Origin: Deltaproteobacteria bacterium
Lineage (GTDB): Bacteria; Bdellovibrionota; JAJCYS01
Direction: 5' to 3'
Length of the DNA stretch: 64,000 nucleotides
Assembly (NCBI GenBank): GCA_029262815.1
Contig: JAJCYS010000018.1
Span: 28,963 to 92,962 of the forward strand
The translations under genes were made by a program, and so were the position numbers. Below the pieces are notes generated by a model, which was not told the DNA's origin, did no database searches, and saw only the letters and a list, made by a program, of their open reading frames with translations. Of this stretch, positions 1 to 10,824 are shown piece after piece. Each line of letters starts with the position of its first letter. The first letter of the stretch is position 1.

Positions 1-49
1 AGTTACAGGGGACATACCCAGTGGCGAGTTGGTACAAAAATGGGGTATA

Positions 50-1315
50 ATGGCCATTGAACTATCGCGCTGTTTGCCTTTGTCCTCAAGGACAAAGTTT
101 GCCAGATTGATTAGTATCGGCGTTTTTTTGGTTGGCGTGCATAGTTTGACCTCTGCGCTAGCAAAAGATTGTCTTTCGACTGTCATCGAGGAAATTCAAG
201 CCGTTGCTCAATCAAAATATATTCTGCCGAATAACTTTGAGTTCTTTTCACCGAGTACTGTTAAAAATACCTCTCAAAATGGCGAATACACTCAGTTTAC
301 TAATCAGTTGAAGCAGATCGGACGCACCATTCTTGAGTATGTCCCAGAACAGCGAGTTGTGATGTTTGTTACAGCAGATCCAGACAGTGCTGTGGTGCCA
401 ACATTTTTGTTTCCAAAGGCACATACCTATGTGGTAGTAAATCCCAGTGTCCCTTTTGTTATGCCTGGCTTGAATTCATTATCGGGTAATCAGAAAATTA
501 ATATAACAGTGACTCATCCAGATTTTCAGAGAGTTGGTCGTAAAGACTGGGCACCAGGGCTAGAAAAACCTTACCGTTTGTACCAAGTAGGAGAACGGGT
601 AGGGATGTTGACTCGGATTTTGAGTCGTATGAAAATAAATTATCCTCTAGTTAAAATAATCGAGGTTAAGTATTTCTATCATACCTTCGAGGCGAAACAT
701 CTTGAGACCGGAAATGAGGCTAATTATTTAGATCGAATATTTGGAGAGGGCCATCCAGCCATGCGTGATAGTTGGGCTCAAGAGAAGAGCAACCCCACGT
801 TTGATGAAATGAAATGGAAAGAAGTGATTCGAAAGTATGTTCGATGCCATGGTGTTTTGACGTACCAAATTACGCCTGACAGCCCTAAACAACGCTTGGT
901 CTACCTTCAAGGAGAGTTTACAGAGTCTGAAGTCTTACATACAAACGGGATAGGACCTCAGTTTCAGTTTGGTTTTAACGGAGATAAACATTTAATGACA
1001 ACACTTTCGAGTTTCTATTCAAATCTGGATGGATTTATTGTGCGTAGTTCAGATGGTGCTTTTCACACCGCACCCGAATTAATCAATTATTCGATGGAAG
1101 AAATTCTCCATGCATTGACTCATAATAAAGGTGCCGTTGTTGAAGGCCGATTGGGGTTTAACCCCGAGGTTCGTAAGGTACATGGCATTTCTGAATATGC
1201 TAAGACTTGGGAGCTATTAGGCCATAGTAAGTACTCGATGAGAACTCAGAAAAAATATGACTCTTTTCCTTTTTCCTATGAACCAGGGTTGCGTATTTCT
1301 TTTATGGGTGATTAA
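50..1315 (+). CDS. hypothetical exported protein
   Basis: Long ORF (track start 29, likely ATG at 50); hydrophobic N-terminus resembling a signal peptide; no recognised family. Confidence 0.6.
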   Translation: MAIELSRCLPLSSRTKFARLISIGVFLVGVHSLTSALAKDCLSTVIEEIQAVAQSKYILPNNFEFFSPSTVKNTSQNGEYTQFTNQLKQIGRTILEYVPEQRVVMFVTADPDSAVVPTFLFPKAHTYVVVNPSVPFVMPGLNSLSGNQKINITVTHPDFQRVGRKDWAPGLEKPYRLYQVGERVGMLTRILSRMKINYPLVKIIEVKYFYHTFEAKHLETGNEANYLDRIFGEGHPAMRDSWAQEKSNPTFDEMKWKEVIRKYVRCHGVLTYQITPDSPKQRLVYLQGEFTESEVLHTNGIGPQFQFGFNGDKHLMTTLSSFYSNLDGFIVRSSDGAFHTAPELINYSMEEILHALTHNKGAVVEGRLGFNPEVRKVHGISEYAKTWELLGHSKYSMRTQKKYDSFPFSYEPGLRISFMGD

Positions 1316-1385
1316 AAAATCTAAACTAAAATATATGACTTTCCGATAACATTTGGACAGGGTGTTTTGTCCAGTGAGGTGCGAA

Positions 1386-1829
1386 ATGAGTCGTATAATG
1401 AAAAATCTAAAACTAATGATCATTCCTACATGCAGTATATTTTTTTTAAATGCATGTGGAACAATGCAAGCGAAAACGGATAGACAACAGAAGGAAAATG
1501 ATTCTCAAGTTGTAGCCCTAAGTGAAAAAACAGCAAAGTATGGACTAGCAAGTGATGAAACAGTATATCAATGTGCAGACTACGAAATCACATTTAATGA
1601 ACAAACAAGGGATTTGTTTGTTAATGGTAAAAATGAAGAATTTGAAGTAAATTTAGGGAAATATAAAGAAAAAAATTCAGACACAACTCACTATACATTT
1701 CAACTCAATATTGGTTGGGGTAATGCTAAATTTATTAATCTAAAATTGGTTAATTCAAAAAATTCCAAAAAAGTCTATCTCTCAATTTCTAAAGGCTATG
1801 GACATTGGAAATATACGATGTGTAAATGA
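1386..1829 (+). CDS. putative small lipoprotein
   Basis: ORF with lipobox-like FFLNACG after hydrophobic stretch. Confidence 0.55.
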   Translation: MSRIMKNLKLMIIPTCSIFFLNACGTMQAKTDRQQKENDSQVVALSEKTAKYGLASDETVYQCADYEITFNEQTRDLFVNGKNEEFEVNLGKYKEKNSDTTHYTFQLNIGWGNAKFINLKLVNSKNSKKVYLSISKGYGHWKYTMCK

Positions 1830-1857
1830 AATAACGAATAAGTTTTCAATTATACAT

Positions 1858-4434
1858 TCAGCAGTGGATAGCCAATGAGTCTCGAGAAATCTGTTTTGTT
1901 ACGAAAGAAAAGGGGGATTGTGGCTTCGGATCGTCTTTGAGAAGAACTGTCATTTGGTGCTCTGGTAGCAAGTCACCTGAGATGACCTTTTCAGCAATCG
2001 GGTTTACTAAATATCGTTCAATAGCTCGTTTCAAGGGTCTTGCCCCAAAGTCTGGATCAAACCCTATTTTTGCCAAATGAGCGACAACTGTATCATCTAC
2101 AGAAATATGTAATTTTTGTTCTTCGAGGCGAGCAATGACTTTTTCTATTTGAAGCTTTGCGATCGACTCAATCATAGATTGAGTGAGTGTATGAAATACC
2201 ACAATGTCGTCAATACGATTCACCAATTCAGGACGAATGAACGTCTTAAGTTCCTGAGTTACCGTTTGAATACGTTCATCGTAGGGGGTTTTATGGTCAT
2301 CAAACCCACGAATAGTTTCGTGTAGTAAGTTGGTGGTCATGAGAATGACCGTGTTTTGAAAATCAACGGTATGACCGTGGCTGTCAGACAAACGACCGTC
2401 GTCAAGAACTTGAAGAAGTAGGTTTAAAACATCGGGGTGTGCCTTTTCGATTTCGTCGAACAGCACTAGACAATAGGGTTTTCGACGTACTGCTTCCGTT
2501 AACAATCCCCCCTCATCAAACCCCACATAACCAGGAGGGCTGCCGATCAGTCGAGCTACACTGTGCTTTTCCATATATTCACTCATATCAATGCGGACAA
2601 TGGATCGTACATCACCAAAGAGTTCAGCTGCCAATGCCTTGGCCGTTTCGGTTTTGCCCACGCCAGTAGGTCCCATAAATAAAAATGAACCAATGGGTCT
2701 TCCAGGCTCACCGAGCCCAGCGCGATTTCGTTGTATTGCTTGAGAAACAGCTTTCAATGCCTCGGGTTGGCCAATGACTTTTTGTTGAAGGTTGTCGAAC
2801 ATATGGGCAATTGCCGACTGTTCAGTTTGAATCATACGGGATAGAGGAATGCCGGTCCAATTCGAAACCACCTTGGCGATATCCTCTTCACGTACGATCT
2901 CTCTCAAAAGAGTATGCTTTGACTGAGATCGAGCAGATTCAAGCTCAGTTTCGATACTTTGGAGTTCGCTGTATTTAATTTCAGATGCTCTGGCCAAGTT
3001 GCCAGCTTTCATTGAGTCATTCATTTCAGCTGTAAGATCCTTATGTTTTTTTTGAAGTGAATGTAAGGTACGTAGCCCTTCTTTCTCATTTGTCCATTCC
3101 GCTTCAAGTGCATCTCGTTTCTTTTTTTCATCTGTAATTTGTGATGTCAATGTCTCAATGGCACTGGAATCTGTGCTGCCTTTTTTTACGGATGCAAGCT
3201 CCATTTCCAGTTGAATGAGTTTTCGTCTAGATTGATCGATCTCTTCAGGTACGCTGTGGATCTGAACACGTAGAGCACTCGCCGCTTCATCAATGAGGTC
3301 AATGGCTTTATCCGGCAAAAATCGATCAGAAATATACCGTCTCGACAATTTTACGGCTGCACACAGCGCGGCATCTTCAATTTTTACACCATGATGTACC
3401 TCATAGCTTTTAGCCAATCCCCGTAAAATAGTGAGCGTGTCAGCTTCATTGGGTTCATCAACAAGTATCGGTTGAAATCGTCTTTCAAGAGCCGAATCCT
3501 TTTCAATGTGTTTTCGATATTCATCTAACGTTGTGGCACCGATACATTTAAGTTCGCCGCGCGCTAAGGCTGGTTTTAACAAATTAGATGCATCCATTGT
3601 GCCTTCTGCTTTGCCCGCACCTACAATAAGGTGAAGCTCATCTATAAATAAAATGATTTCACCAGAAGCTTCTTTAATTTCGGCTAGTACATTTTTGAGG
3701 CGTTCTTCAAACTCACCTCGATATTTAGCACCTGCTACAAGTGCACCCATGTCTAAGCCCAAAATACGTTTATGTTTCAATGTTTCTGGAATATCACCCG
3801 ATGCAATCCGCTGTGCCAACCCTTCGACTAGCGCTGTTTTTCCAACACCCGGGTCTCCAATCAAGACAGGATTGTTTTTTCTTCTGCGTGATAAGACTTG
3901 AACGGTCCGCCGAATCTCTGCATTTCGACCCAGAACGGGATCAAGTGATTGTGCTTCCGCGAGTTGCGTAATATCGGTTGTATATTTGTTTAGAATGGAC
4001 TCATTCGAATCAGTTTCTTTTGAAACACGTTGAATGGCTTTGAGTTTGTCGATTGTGACTTGATGTTTCTCAAGGAGTGCGTGAGCTTGTGAAGCATAAG
4101 ATAGAAAACCATGCCATAAATGTGAAAGTTGAACGGGTTGCCCATCCGCTAAATCTTCCGTTTGTAGAAGAGCTTTCCGAGAGGCTAACCCCATGTATTG
4201 TTGGGGTGTTTCGGCAACCTTGGGAAAAGAGTCAAGAATTGAGCTTAGTTCACCGATAAATGTCCTAGGTGTCGTGCTGTCGGGAAGTAACGCTTTGAGG
4301 GTAGCACTGTCTTTTTTTGCAAGTGCATGAAGGACGTGCTCAGGTTCTATAACCTGATGATCCCGCCTTAGCGCTTCATCTTGAGCAGCACCTAGTATTT
4401 GCTGAACTTCATTTGAATATGCTTCTACGTTCAT
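1858..4434 (-). CDS. clpB: ATP-dependent chaperone ClpB (Hsp100)
   Basis: Two AAA+ modules ([28 protein letters not shown]), Clp N domain, coiled-coil middle domain, [14 protein letters not shown]. Confidence 0.95.
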   Translation of the reverse strand: MNVEAYSNEVQQILGAAQDEALRRDHQVIEPEHVLHALAKKDSATLKALLPDSTTPRTFIGELSSILDSFPKVAETPQQYMGLASRKALLQTEDLADGQPVQLSHLWHGFLSYASQAHALLEKHQVTIDKLKAIQRVSKETDSNESILNKYTTDITQLAEAQSLDPVLGRNAEIRRTVQVLSRRRKNNPVLIGDPGVGKTALVEGLAQRIASGDIPETLKHKRILGLDMGALVAGAKYRGEFEERLKNVLAEIKEASGEIILFIDELHLIVGAGKAEGTMDASNLLKPALARGELKCIGATTLDEYRKHIEKDSALERRFQPILVDEPNEADTLTILRGLAKSYEVHHGVKIEDAALCAAVKLSRRYISDRFLPDKAIDLIDEAASALRVQIHSVPEEIDQSRRKLIQLEMELASVKKGSTDSSAIETLTSQITDEKKKRDALEAEWTNEKEGLRTLHSLQKKHKDLTAEMNDSMKAGNLARASEIKYSELQSIETELESARSQSKHTLLREIVREEDIAKVVSNWTGIPLSRMIQTEQSAIAHMFDNLQQKVIGQPEALKAVSQAIQRNRAGLGEPGRPIGSFLFMGPTGVGKTETAKALAAELFGDVRSIVRIDMSEYMEKHSVARLIGSPPGYVGFDEGGLLTEAVRRKPYCLVLFDEIEKAHPDVLNLLLQVLDDGRLSDSHGHTVDFQNTVILMTTNLLHETIRGFDDHKTPYDERIQTVTQELKTFIRPELVNRIDDIVVFHTLTQSMIESIAKLQIEKVIARLEEQKLHISVDDTVVAHLAKIGFDPDFGARPLKRAIERYLVNPIAEKVISGDLLPEHQMTVLLKDDPKPQSPFSFVTKQISRDSLAIHC

Positions 4435-4481
4435 ACTAAGTATATGGGGTTGATTAGACGTAATGTCAACAGATTGAGAGG

Positions 4482-6074
4482 GTGGCCATGAAGAAGCTAT
4501 TGAAATTTTTAGGGATTAGTTTTGGACTTTTAGTACTTGTTGTAGTGCTGGGATCCACGGCATTATTTTTCTTCTTTCCAAAGGAAAAATTTGAGGCCTG
4601 GTTAAAATCTGAAGCCAAAAAATCAGGTGTCATATTAGCCTACAAAGATGTAAACATGACATGGGGCGTCCCTTCAGCGTTGGTCTTGTCGCAATTAAGT
4701 TTTAAAATGCCAAAGAGCAAATTAGCAGGAGATGCCCAAAAAGTTAAAATATCGGTTGATCTATGGGAATCAATTAAGACGTTTTCTCTACGAGCAAAGA
4801 TTGGTCTTACACAGCTGAATCTTGATCATCCCAAGGTATTATTAAAGCAGTCTGATATGGTCGTGACGCTGTCCGATGTCCTCTTGTATGCAAAAGAAGG
4901 GAAGAGTAAAGAAGGTAAAATTATCATTATTGGTCATGCAAAAAAGATAATTGTGAAAGGTGCGAAACCGATGACCATCGATGCACCAAAGCTTTCGCTG
5001 GTTACTAAAACAGACCTTAAATCCGTCAAGACCTACACATTTGTGTTGAAAGATGGAGATGGAAAGTTCTCTGCAACAAAAATGACTCAAGATGGCAAGG
5101 TGCGCGATTTAACGCCATTCCCACTGAAGGTAACGTTTAATGCTGCTCAATTTTCACCTACAGATATTAAATTAACTGGGCTCAAGATGGCCTTGCTCGA
5201 TGGTAGATTGGCCATGCCAGCCAGCAAATATGATATTCGAAAACGTGTAGAAACAATCGATTCATTTCGATATGACCATGGCAGCATTAATGATTTGGTT
5301 GGATTAGCTAGCCCTAAACACATAGATACGTTAGATGGGAAACTGGGCATTTCTGTGAATGGATTTCGCCAAGCATTTAACAAAAGCAATAAGCCATTAC
5401 CGACAAGTTTACGTGCCAAAGGGCGTGTGCAAATCGACGATGTAATACTTAAAAAACGATCTATTCAGACAAAAATTGACGGCATTGTAAACAGTGCGAT
5501 GTCCAAAATCAAACCTCTGTTAGGAGGGCAGCATAATGATGCTGAATTCACGGTTCCTAATTTTCAAAAAAATGCCAGTAAAGGACATGTTGATTTTGCA
5601 GCTGTGGGCCAAACAGTAAACGTCAGTGAAATTAAAATACTGAATGCAGGTGGAGAAGTGAATGGTTCAGGGAAATTGTTTTTAGCCCCTAAAACCATGA
5701 ATATGAATCTTGAAATTACGTTGTATGGTGTCAAGCAGGAATCTGCAGGTGCGTTGCTTGATATTATCGGAAATGAGAAGGGTGATTTAATCATTCCAAT
5801 CGTCCTAAAAGGATCTTTTGATAATCCTAAATACACCATCAATTTTGGTGTCTTTTTGAAGAACATTCAGGCCAAGCTTTTTAAAGGTGGTGTGAACCCT
5901 GCAAGTTTGATGAAAGGTGGAGAAGGGTTGATGAAAGGTGGGACAAAGGGCATCACCGATGCTGTAAAAGGTGGAACATCCTCAATTCAGGGCTTAATGA
6001 AAGGGAAAGGGTCGACGACTGGAGGAGCCTCAAAAAGTAACCCCGTAGAAGGGTTGAAAGGGTTGTTCAAATAG
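4482..6074 (+). CDS. AsmA-like membrane-anchored protein
   Basis: N-terminal TM followed by AsmA/DUF748-like beta-rich sequence; Gly/Lys-rich C-terminus. Confidence 0.55.
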   Translation: MAMKKLLKFLGISFGLLVLVVVLGSTALFFFFPKEKFEAWLKSEAKKSGVILAYKDVNMTWGVPSALVLSQLSFKMPKSKLAGDAQKVKISVDLWESIKTFSLRAKIGLTQLNLDHPKVLLKQSDMVVTLSDVLLYAKEGKSKEGKIIIIGHAKKIIVKGAKPMTIDAPKLSLVTKTDLKSVKTYTFVLKDGDGKFSATKMTQDGKVRDLTPFPLKVTFNAAQFSPTDIKLTGLKMALLDGRLAMPASKYDIRKRVETIDSFRYDHGSINDLVGLASPKHIDTLDGKLGISVNGFRQAFNKSNKPLPTSLRAKGRVQIDDVILKKRSIQTKIDGIVNSAMSKIKPLLGGQHNDAEFTVPNFQKNASKGHVDFAAVGQTVNVSEIKILNAGGEVNGSGKLFLAPKTMNMNLEITLYGVKQESAGALLDIIGNEKGDLIIPIVLKGSFDNPKYTINFGVFLKNIQAKLFKGGVNPASLMKGGEGLMKGGTKGITDAVKGGTSSIQGLMKGKGSTTGGASKSNPVEGLKGLFK

Positions 6075-6113
6075 AACCGGTCTCATAAATAACTTCGTGA
6101 TGAGACCGGTTCT
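6073..6113. terminator. Perfect 13-bp inverted repeat between convergent genes; likely bidirectional terminator or REP-like element
   Basis: agaaccggtctca...tgagaccggttct between stops of the AsmA-like CDS (+) and LptG-like CDS (-). Confidence 0.65.
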
Positions 6114-6116
6114 AGA

Positions 6117-7226
6117 TTAATACATCGGACGTTTTCGAAAAAGCAACATGAGGCCTAAGCCAGCGAATAAAACATTCGGTGCCCAGAGAGCTGCCCAGGC
6201 AGCCATGTGGCCTTTAATGACTAAAGACGATCCAATTACACGTATGATCCAAATCACGAGTAGCAGAACGATGCTCTGAAGCATAGGAGAAAATGCTTTA
6301 GGCCTTCTTCTGCCAGTAAGAGAAAAAAGTAACACAAAAAATGTAAGCACTAAGATACCTGCCGACATGGCAAATCCACGATGGACGTGCATGGCATATC
6401 TAAGGTAGTTTTTGCTTTTTGCTCCGTATTTATCTAATCGTTGGTTCGTAATGTTCACCAGCTCTTGAAAGTAATAAGTACTGGGATGTCGTTTGAACCG
6501 TTTAAAGGTTTGCTCGATATTTGTGTTTAGGGTGAGCTTTTTAAATCCCAATGTTCGTGTTGTTGTACTTTGAGTGTCCGAGATCATGTGTCCATCTGAT
6601 AAGACGACTTCGACACTTTTTTCTGCGGTATGAACGATATGGCCTTTGGGAGCAACGATTAGTAAAGGCTGTTCCTTATTGCGTTCATCCATGACATAAA
6701 CACCTGATAGAGTCCTTTTTTGTTTGTTTACACCGCTCGTAGTCATGATGATGCCATCAGATATTTTAAAAAAATGATTGGGACGTATGAGTCCGAGGAG
6801 TCTTTCTTCGTGAGCTTGAGTTAAAGCCTGTTGTATAAGAGTATAGCTCCACGGGGTAACATGATGATAAAGATAGATGCACAATGTTGCCACAGGGAGA
6901 GCGAAAAACAACACCACACTATAAAGTAAATGTCTAAGACCGATACCGCTAGAAAGCATGCCGATCCACTCTTTTTTCTCATCAAGTCGACCAAACACAC
7001 TGAAGGTAGAAAAAACAGCCGCTATAGTCATTGAAATAGGAAATACCAAAAGCGCTCTGTAGCAGACCAACCCCAAAAACCCTTCAAACGTGATGGCGTT
7101 TGTTGCCCACATTGCACAGATGCTGATGATTTTAAACGTTGAGAGGAGGGTTACAAAAATAAATGTACCCGTCATAAAGTGAATATAGAGCTGTGCAAGT
7201 AAGTGTCTTTGTAAGCGGTATTTCAT
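6117..7226 (-). CDS. LptF/LptG family permease (YjgP/YjgQ)
   Basis: N-terminal TMs, periplasmic domain, C-terminal TMs; YjgP/YjgQ-like motifs. Confidence 0.75.
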   Translation of the reverse strand: MKYRLQRHLLAQLYIHFMTGTFIFVTLLSTFKIISICAMWATNAITFEGFLGLVCYRALLVFPISMTIAAVFSTFSVFGRLDEKKEWIGMLSSGIGLRHLLYSVVLFFALPVATLCIYLYHHVTPWSYTLIQQALTQAHEERLLGLIRPNHFFKISDGIIMTTSGVNKQKRTLSGVYVMDERNKEQPLLIVAPKGHIVHTAEKSVEVVLSDGHMISDTQSTTTRTLGFKKLTLNTNIEQTFKRFKRHPSTYYFQELVNITNQRLDKYGAKSKNYLRYAMHVHRGFAMSAGILVLTFFVLLFSLTGRRRPKAFSPMLQSIVLLLVIWIIRVIGSSLVIKGHMAAWAALWAPNVLFAGLGLMLLFRKRPMY

Positions 7227-7273
7227 GGTAAAAGTCTTATGAAGAGTTTATCATAGATTTGAGAGGGGTATTT

Positions 7274-7477
7274 ATGGGAGTGTCCTCAAGAAAAACTCAA
7301 AAGAAATCCTCAAAGAAAATTATTGATCTTCAAAAAGAACGTCTCAAAAAAATTAAAGAGAAAATCCAAAACGGGTCTTATCATATAGAATCCGATGAAC
7401 TCTCGGGTAAACTCATCAAGTCTTATGTCAAAGATTTAGAAGAATGGTTGCCTGCGTCAGACAAGAGTAAAAAGTAG
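7274..7477 (+). CDS. small protein resembling the C-terminal part of anti-sigma-28 factor FlgM
   Basis: RLKKIKEKIQNGSYHIESDELSGKLIKSYVKDL resembles FlgM motif; ATG at 7274 preceded by gagagggg. Confidence 0.45.
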   Translation: MGVSSRKTQKKSSKKIIDLQKERLKKIKEKIQNGSYHIESDELSGKLIKSYVKDLEEWLPASDKSKK

Positions 7478-7491
7478 TGCGTGCACAATTT

Positions 7492-8493
7492 TTATAAGGA
7501 CTTTGCTGCTCTCAATGCAAAGCTATCTGTCATACCGCTGATATAATCTACAATATATGGGATTTGTTCTTTCTCAGAAAGTTTTAGAAAGTTGGGAACT
7601 TTATCATGCAGCTGAGCATCTTCAAATAATGATTTTCGATTAGCCAAGTAGTGAGATGTCAGTTTCTCTAGTAGTTTTGTAGGTTCAATAAAAGCTTGTG
7701 TGACAAACGGATTTTCATATACTTTTTCGAACATAAAACTTCTAAACAAAGTGATTAAATCAAGCAATTCTGGAGCCACAAAAAGAGTAGAACCTTGGTG
7801 ATTCAAATTTGAACCGATAACGCCATGAATGAGTGTTGTAAGTCGATTTGTGGAATTTTCACCTAGTTTCTTCAAAATACTTTCGGGAAGTTGAATTTCT
7901 TGAATGATGCCAGCACGTATCGCATCGTCACAATCGTGATGTAAGTACGCCATAAGGTCAGAAATTCGAACGACCTGGGCTTCGAGTGTTGTCCGGTCCA
8001 GTAGCTTGTTAGATCCTTGGATACTACCTTTGCCTTTACTATGCTTAGCAATGCCGTCCACAACCTCAGGGGTGAGATTCAGGCCATTGTAATTGCGTTC
8101 TACAATTTCGACAACGCGAACGCTTTGTCGAGCATGATGAAATCCACCTGGTATGGACCTATTGAGAACGCGTTCGCCTGTGTGACCAAATGGCGTATGA
8201 CCTAAGTCGTGACCGTAGCTGATGGCTTCAATCAAATCCTCATTAAGTCCTAATGCGCGACCAATGGTTCGTGCAATTTGGGTGACTTCGAGAGTGTGTG
8301 TGAGCCTGGTTCTGTAATGATCGCCATCAGGTTTTAAAAACACCTGGGTCTTATGTTTTAGGCGTCTAAAGGCCTTGCAATGCAAAATACGATCTCGATC
8401 TCTTGCAAATGCGGATCGATAGGGATCTTCAGTGAGGCTCTTTTTTCGTCCTACCGTATTCAGACAACGATGAGGGTGGGGCTTGGTTTCCAT
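7492..8493 (-). CDS. dgt: dGTP triphosphohydrolase-like HD-domain protein
   Basis: RDRDRILHCKAFRRLKHKTQVF, TRLTHTLEV, YGHDLGHTPFGHTGE motifs. Confidence 0.9.
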   Translation of the reverse strand: METKPHPHRCLNTVGRKKSLTEDPYRSAFARDRDRILHCKAFRRLKHKTQVFLKPDGDHYRTRLTHTLEVTQIARTIGRALGLNEDLIEAISYGHDLGHTPFGHTGERVLNRSIPGGFHHARQSVRVVEIVERNYNGLNLTPEVVDGIAKHSKGKGSIQGSNKLLDRTTLEAQVVRISDLMAYLHHDCDDAIRAGIIQEIQLPESILKKLGENSTNRLTTLIHGVIGSNLNHQGSTLFVAPELLDLITLFRSFMFEKVYENPFVTQAFIEPTKLLEKLTSHYLANRKSLFEDAQLHDKVPNFLKLSEKEQIPYIVDYISGMTDSFALRAAKSL

Positions 8494-8695
8494 TATGTTT
8501 GGCTCCTAGAACAGATCCTAAAATTCTAGACCGCATAAAACAGCTTGTAAACACGAATCTTGCTCATAATGGCTGTTTTTTTTCTAAATTGCCAAAAATC
8601 CAACTATTTCAACGCATGTCTCTATTACTCAGTCGATTCTAAGATTAGATTATTTTATTAAGTTTTTGCAACGCCAACCGATATGTTTAATCACA

Positions 8696-9349
8696 ATGAG
8701 TGAATTTATTTATCCAAAACATTCCCCTCACTATACCCTGTGGTTACTCGTCTTTGGTGCCATGTTAGGTGTGCTGTATCTGCTGTGGGGGTATGTTTCA
8801 ATGGATTTAGGAACAAAACCGTTTTCTTATTTTATTTTGGTCCTTATCAGTTTTTCGGGGTTTTGGTCAGCTACATTGGTAGGGCTCTACAAGGGGTTTT
8901 TATGTTTACTTCAAATTTGGATATGTCGTACTGATCTTCCAAGATGGGAAGAGGAATACGATAGTTCGGTAGACCGATTGCCTGTCTTAACTGAACAGAT
9001 TGAGGATTTCTATATCAGTGACATCCATATCCCTTTGATTGCTGGCTTGGCGGGCATTATTTCTTTGCCCGCATTGTATGGTGTATTGGATGCCGTGCGA
9101 ACTACGATACTTTGGAATTTACATGAACAAACCCGCTCCCTGTGGTTGACCCCTTCAGGCGCGTTATGTTTGGTTATTTTTATCGGTGCTATTGCGACCT
9201 CGGTATTATGGATTTGGACTGCCAGACGGAATTACACATGCTACATGTGTGCTAACTACTTACTCGCCAACCGAAAATTGGCCATTGCGTTCGATAAGAC
9301 TCATTTAGCAGAACACCATAATGCAGAAGTGTTAAAACCCAAATCTTAG
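8696..9349 (+). CDS. hypothetical integral membrane protein
   Basis: Multiple hydrophobic segments; likely ATG at 8696. Confidence 0.55.
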   Translation: MSEFIYPKHSPHYTLWLLVFGAMLGVLYLLWGYVSMDLGTKPFSYFILVLISFSGFWSATLVGLYKGFLCLLQIWICRTDLPRWEEEYDSSVDRLPVLTEQIEDFYISDIHIPLIAGLAGIISLPALYGVLDAVRTTILWNLHEQTRSLWLTPSGALCLVIFIGAIATSVLWIWTARRNYTCYMCANYLLANRKLAIAFDKTHLAEHHNAEVLKPKS

Positions 9350-9384
9350 ATTGGCGAAGAGACGGAAGACCGACGAAGCAATCT
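9348..9384. repeat. REP-like element of the ...GACGAAGCAATCT type
   Basis: agattggcgaagagacggaagaccgacgaagcaatct; terminal agattg/caatct inverted repeats; shares cgacgaagcaatct with 52981-52994. Confidence 0.55.
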
Positions 9385-9422
9385 CTTTTCTCTTACTTCA
9401 CGAATCCTTTTTGAGGTCAATT

Positions 9423-10742
9423 TTAGAAAAGTTCCTTTAACGTTGCCTCAATTCGATTCATACCCTCGCCAACCAACTCATGTGGCAGGTTGAGTGAAGT
9501 ACGCATACGAATACTTCTATCACCGCACTTCAAGGCAATCATTTGATGAGATTGGAGTAGGGTGTTATAAAATGAATCCCGTTTTCCTTCATCAGGTAGA
9601 TCAAAAGCAAACCATGTCCCACGGCCTCTGATGTTGGTGATGCCGTCATAGGATTCTGCCAAACTATTGAGATGTTGAGTAAGTTCAGAAGAAATGCCTT
9701 TGGCGTGTGCCAACAAATTATCTTCTTCTATAATATTGATAAATTGACTTGCTCGAACCATATCGACCAATCCACCCCCAAAGGTACTATTGATACGGCT
9801 TGATACTTTAAAACAGTTATCCACATCATCAATACGGCGGTTGGCAAATACGCCACACACTTGCGTTTTTTTGCCGAAACAGACTACATCAGGTTCAACA
9901 CCGAGTTGTTCGAACGCCCACCAGCTACCCATGCCACCAAACCCTGTTTGAATTTCGTCAAAGACAAGCAACGCTTCTCGTTCATCGGCAATCTGACGCA
10001 ACCAAGCCAAGAATTCAGGCCGAAAGTGATTGTCACCCCCTTCACCTTGAATTGGTTCAACCACAATACATGCAATGTCATTGGGATACTGATCGAAGGC
10101 TTCCGTAATTTCTTTTTTGGACAACTGTTCAAGCGCTTCAGTACGTTCAAGATTTTTGGGGTCATGAATCGGGAAAAACATTTTAGGGTTTGTGACACGT
10201 GGCCAAGCAAATTTGGGAAAATACTGTGTCTTGGCAACACTGCTGGTATTGGTGAGGCTCATGGTATATCCAGAGCGACCATGAAAGGCCTCTTTGAAGT
10301 GAAGCGCCATTTGACCCCGCTCGCCATGACCAGCAGCAATATTTTTTCGAACCTTCCAATCAAAAGCAATTTTCAAAGCGTTCTCAACAGCCAGAGCGCC
10401 TCCTTCGATATAGAATGAATATGGGTAAGCGTCGGGAATACATACGTTATGAAATTGATCAACAAACTCCGCCATTGCAACGCTATAGACATCGCTATTA
10501 CTGGGTTTGATCAGAGCGAAAGGTGCAATTTTGGATTTAAATGCGTCGTTATTTAATTTGGGATGATTAAACCCTAAGGGAAGAGATGCAAAGAATGAAA
10601 AAAAATCTAAGTACTCTTTTTGGTCAATCCCGTTAAAAAGATAGGACCCATGAGATTTTTCGGGGTCTAACGCCAGGTGAAATCCATCCACTAGGATATG
10701 TTTTTTCAATGAAGGTAAAACATCACTATACGTCATGGCCAT
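9423..10742 (-). CDS. lat: L-lysine 6-transaminase (class III PLP aminotransferase)
   Basis: Class III aminotransferase motifs (VVEPIQGEGGDNHF, LLVFDEIQTGFG); overall similarity to LAT-type proteins. Confidence 0.8.
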   Translation of the reverse strand: MAMTYSDVLPSLKKHILVDGFHLALDPEKSHGSYLFNGIDQKEYLDFFSFFASLPLGFNHPKLNNDAFKSKIAPFALIKPSNSDVYSVAMAEFVDQFHNVCIPDAYPYSFYIEGGALAVENALKIAFDWKVRKNIAAGHGERGQMALHFKEAFHGRSGYTMSLTNTSSVAKTQYFPKFAWPRVTNPKMFFPIHDPKNLERTEALEQLSKKEITEAFDQYPNDIACIVVEPIQGEGGDNHFRPEFLAWLRQIADEREALLVFDEIQTGFGGMGSWWAFEQLGVEPDVVCFGKKTQVCGVFANRRIDDVDNCFKVSSRINSTFGGGLVDMVRASQFINIIEEDNLLAHAKGISSELTQHLNSLAESYDGITNIRGRGTWFAFDLPDEGKRDSFYNTLLQSHQMIALKCGDRSIRMRTSLNLPHELVGEGMNRIEATLKELF

Positions 10743-10824
10743 GGCTGATCTCCCTTGTTGTAAACCTATAGAGTGACCTCATAGTATCACGAAGGGAGAG
10801 TCTCAGCTACTTGTGAGCGGTCAA

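Noticed and set aside
9861-10418. 185-aa plus-strand ORF
   Set aside because: Antisense to the convincing lysine transaminase CDS; no signal of its own.
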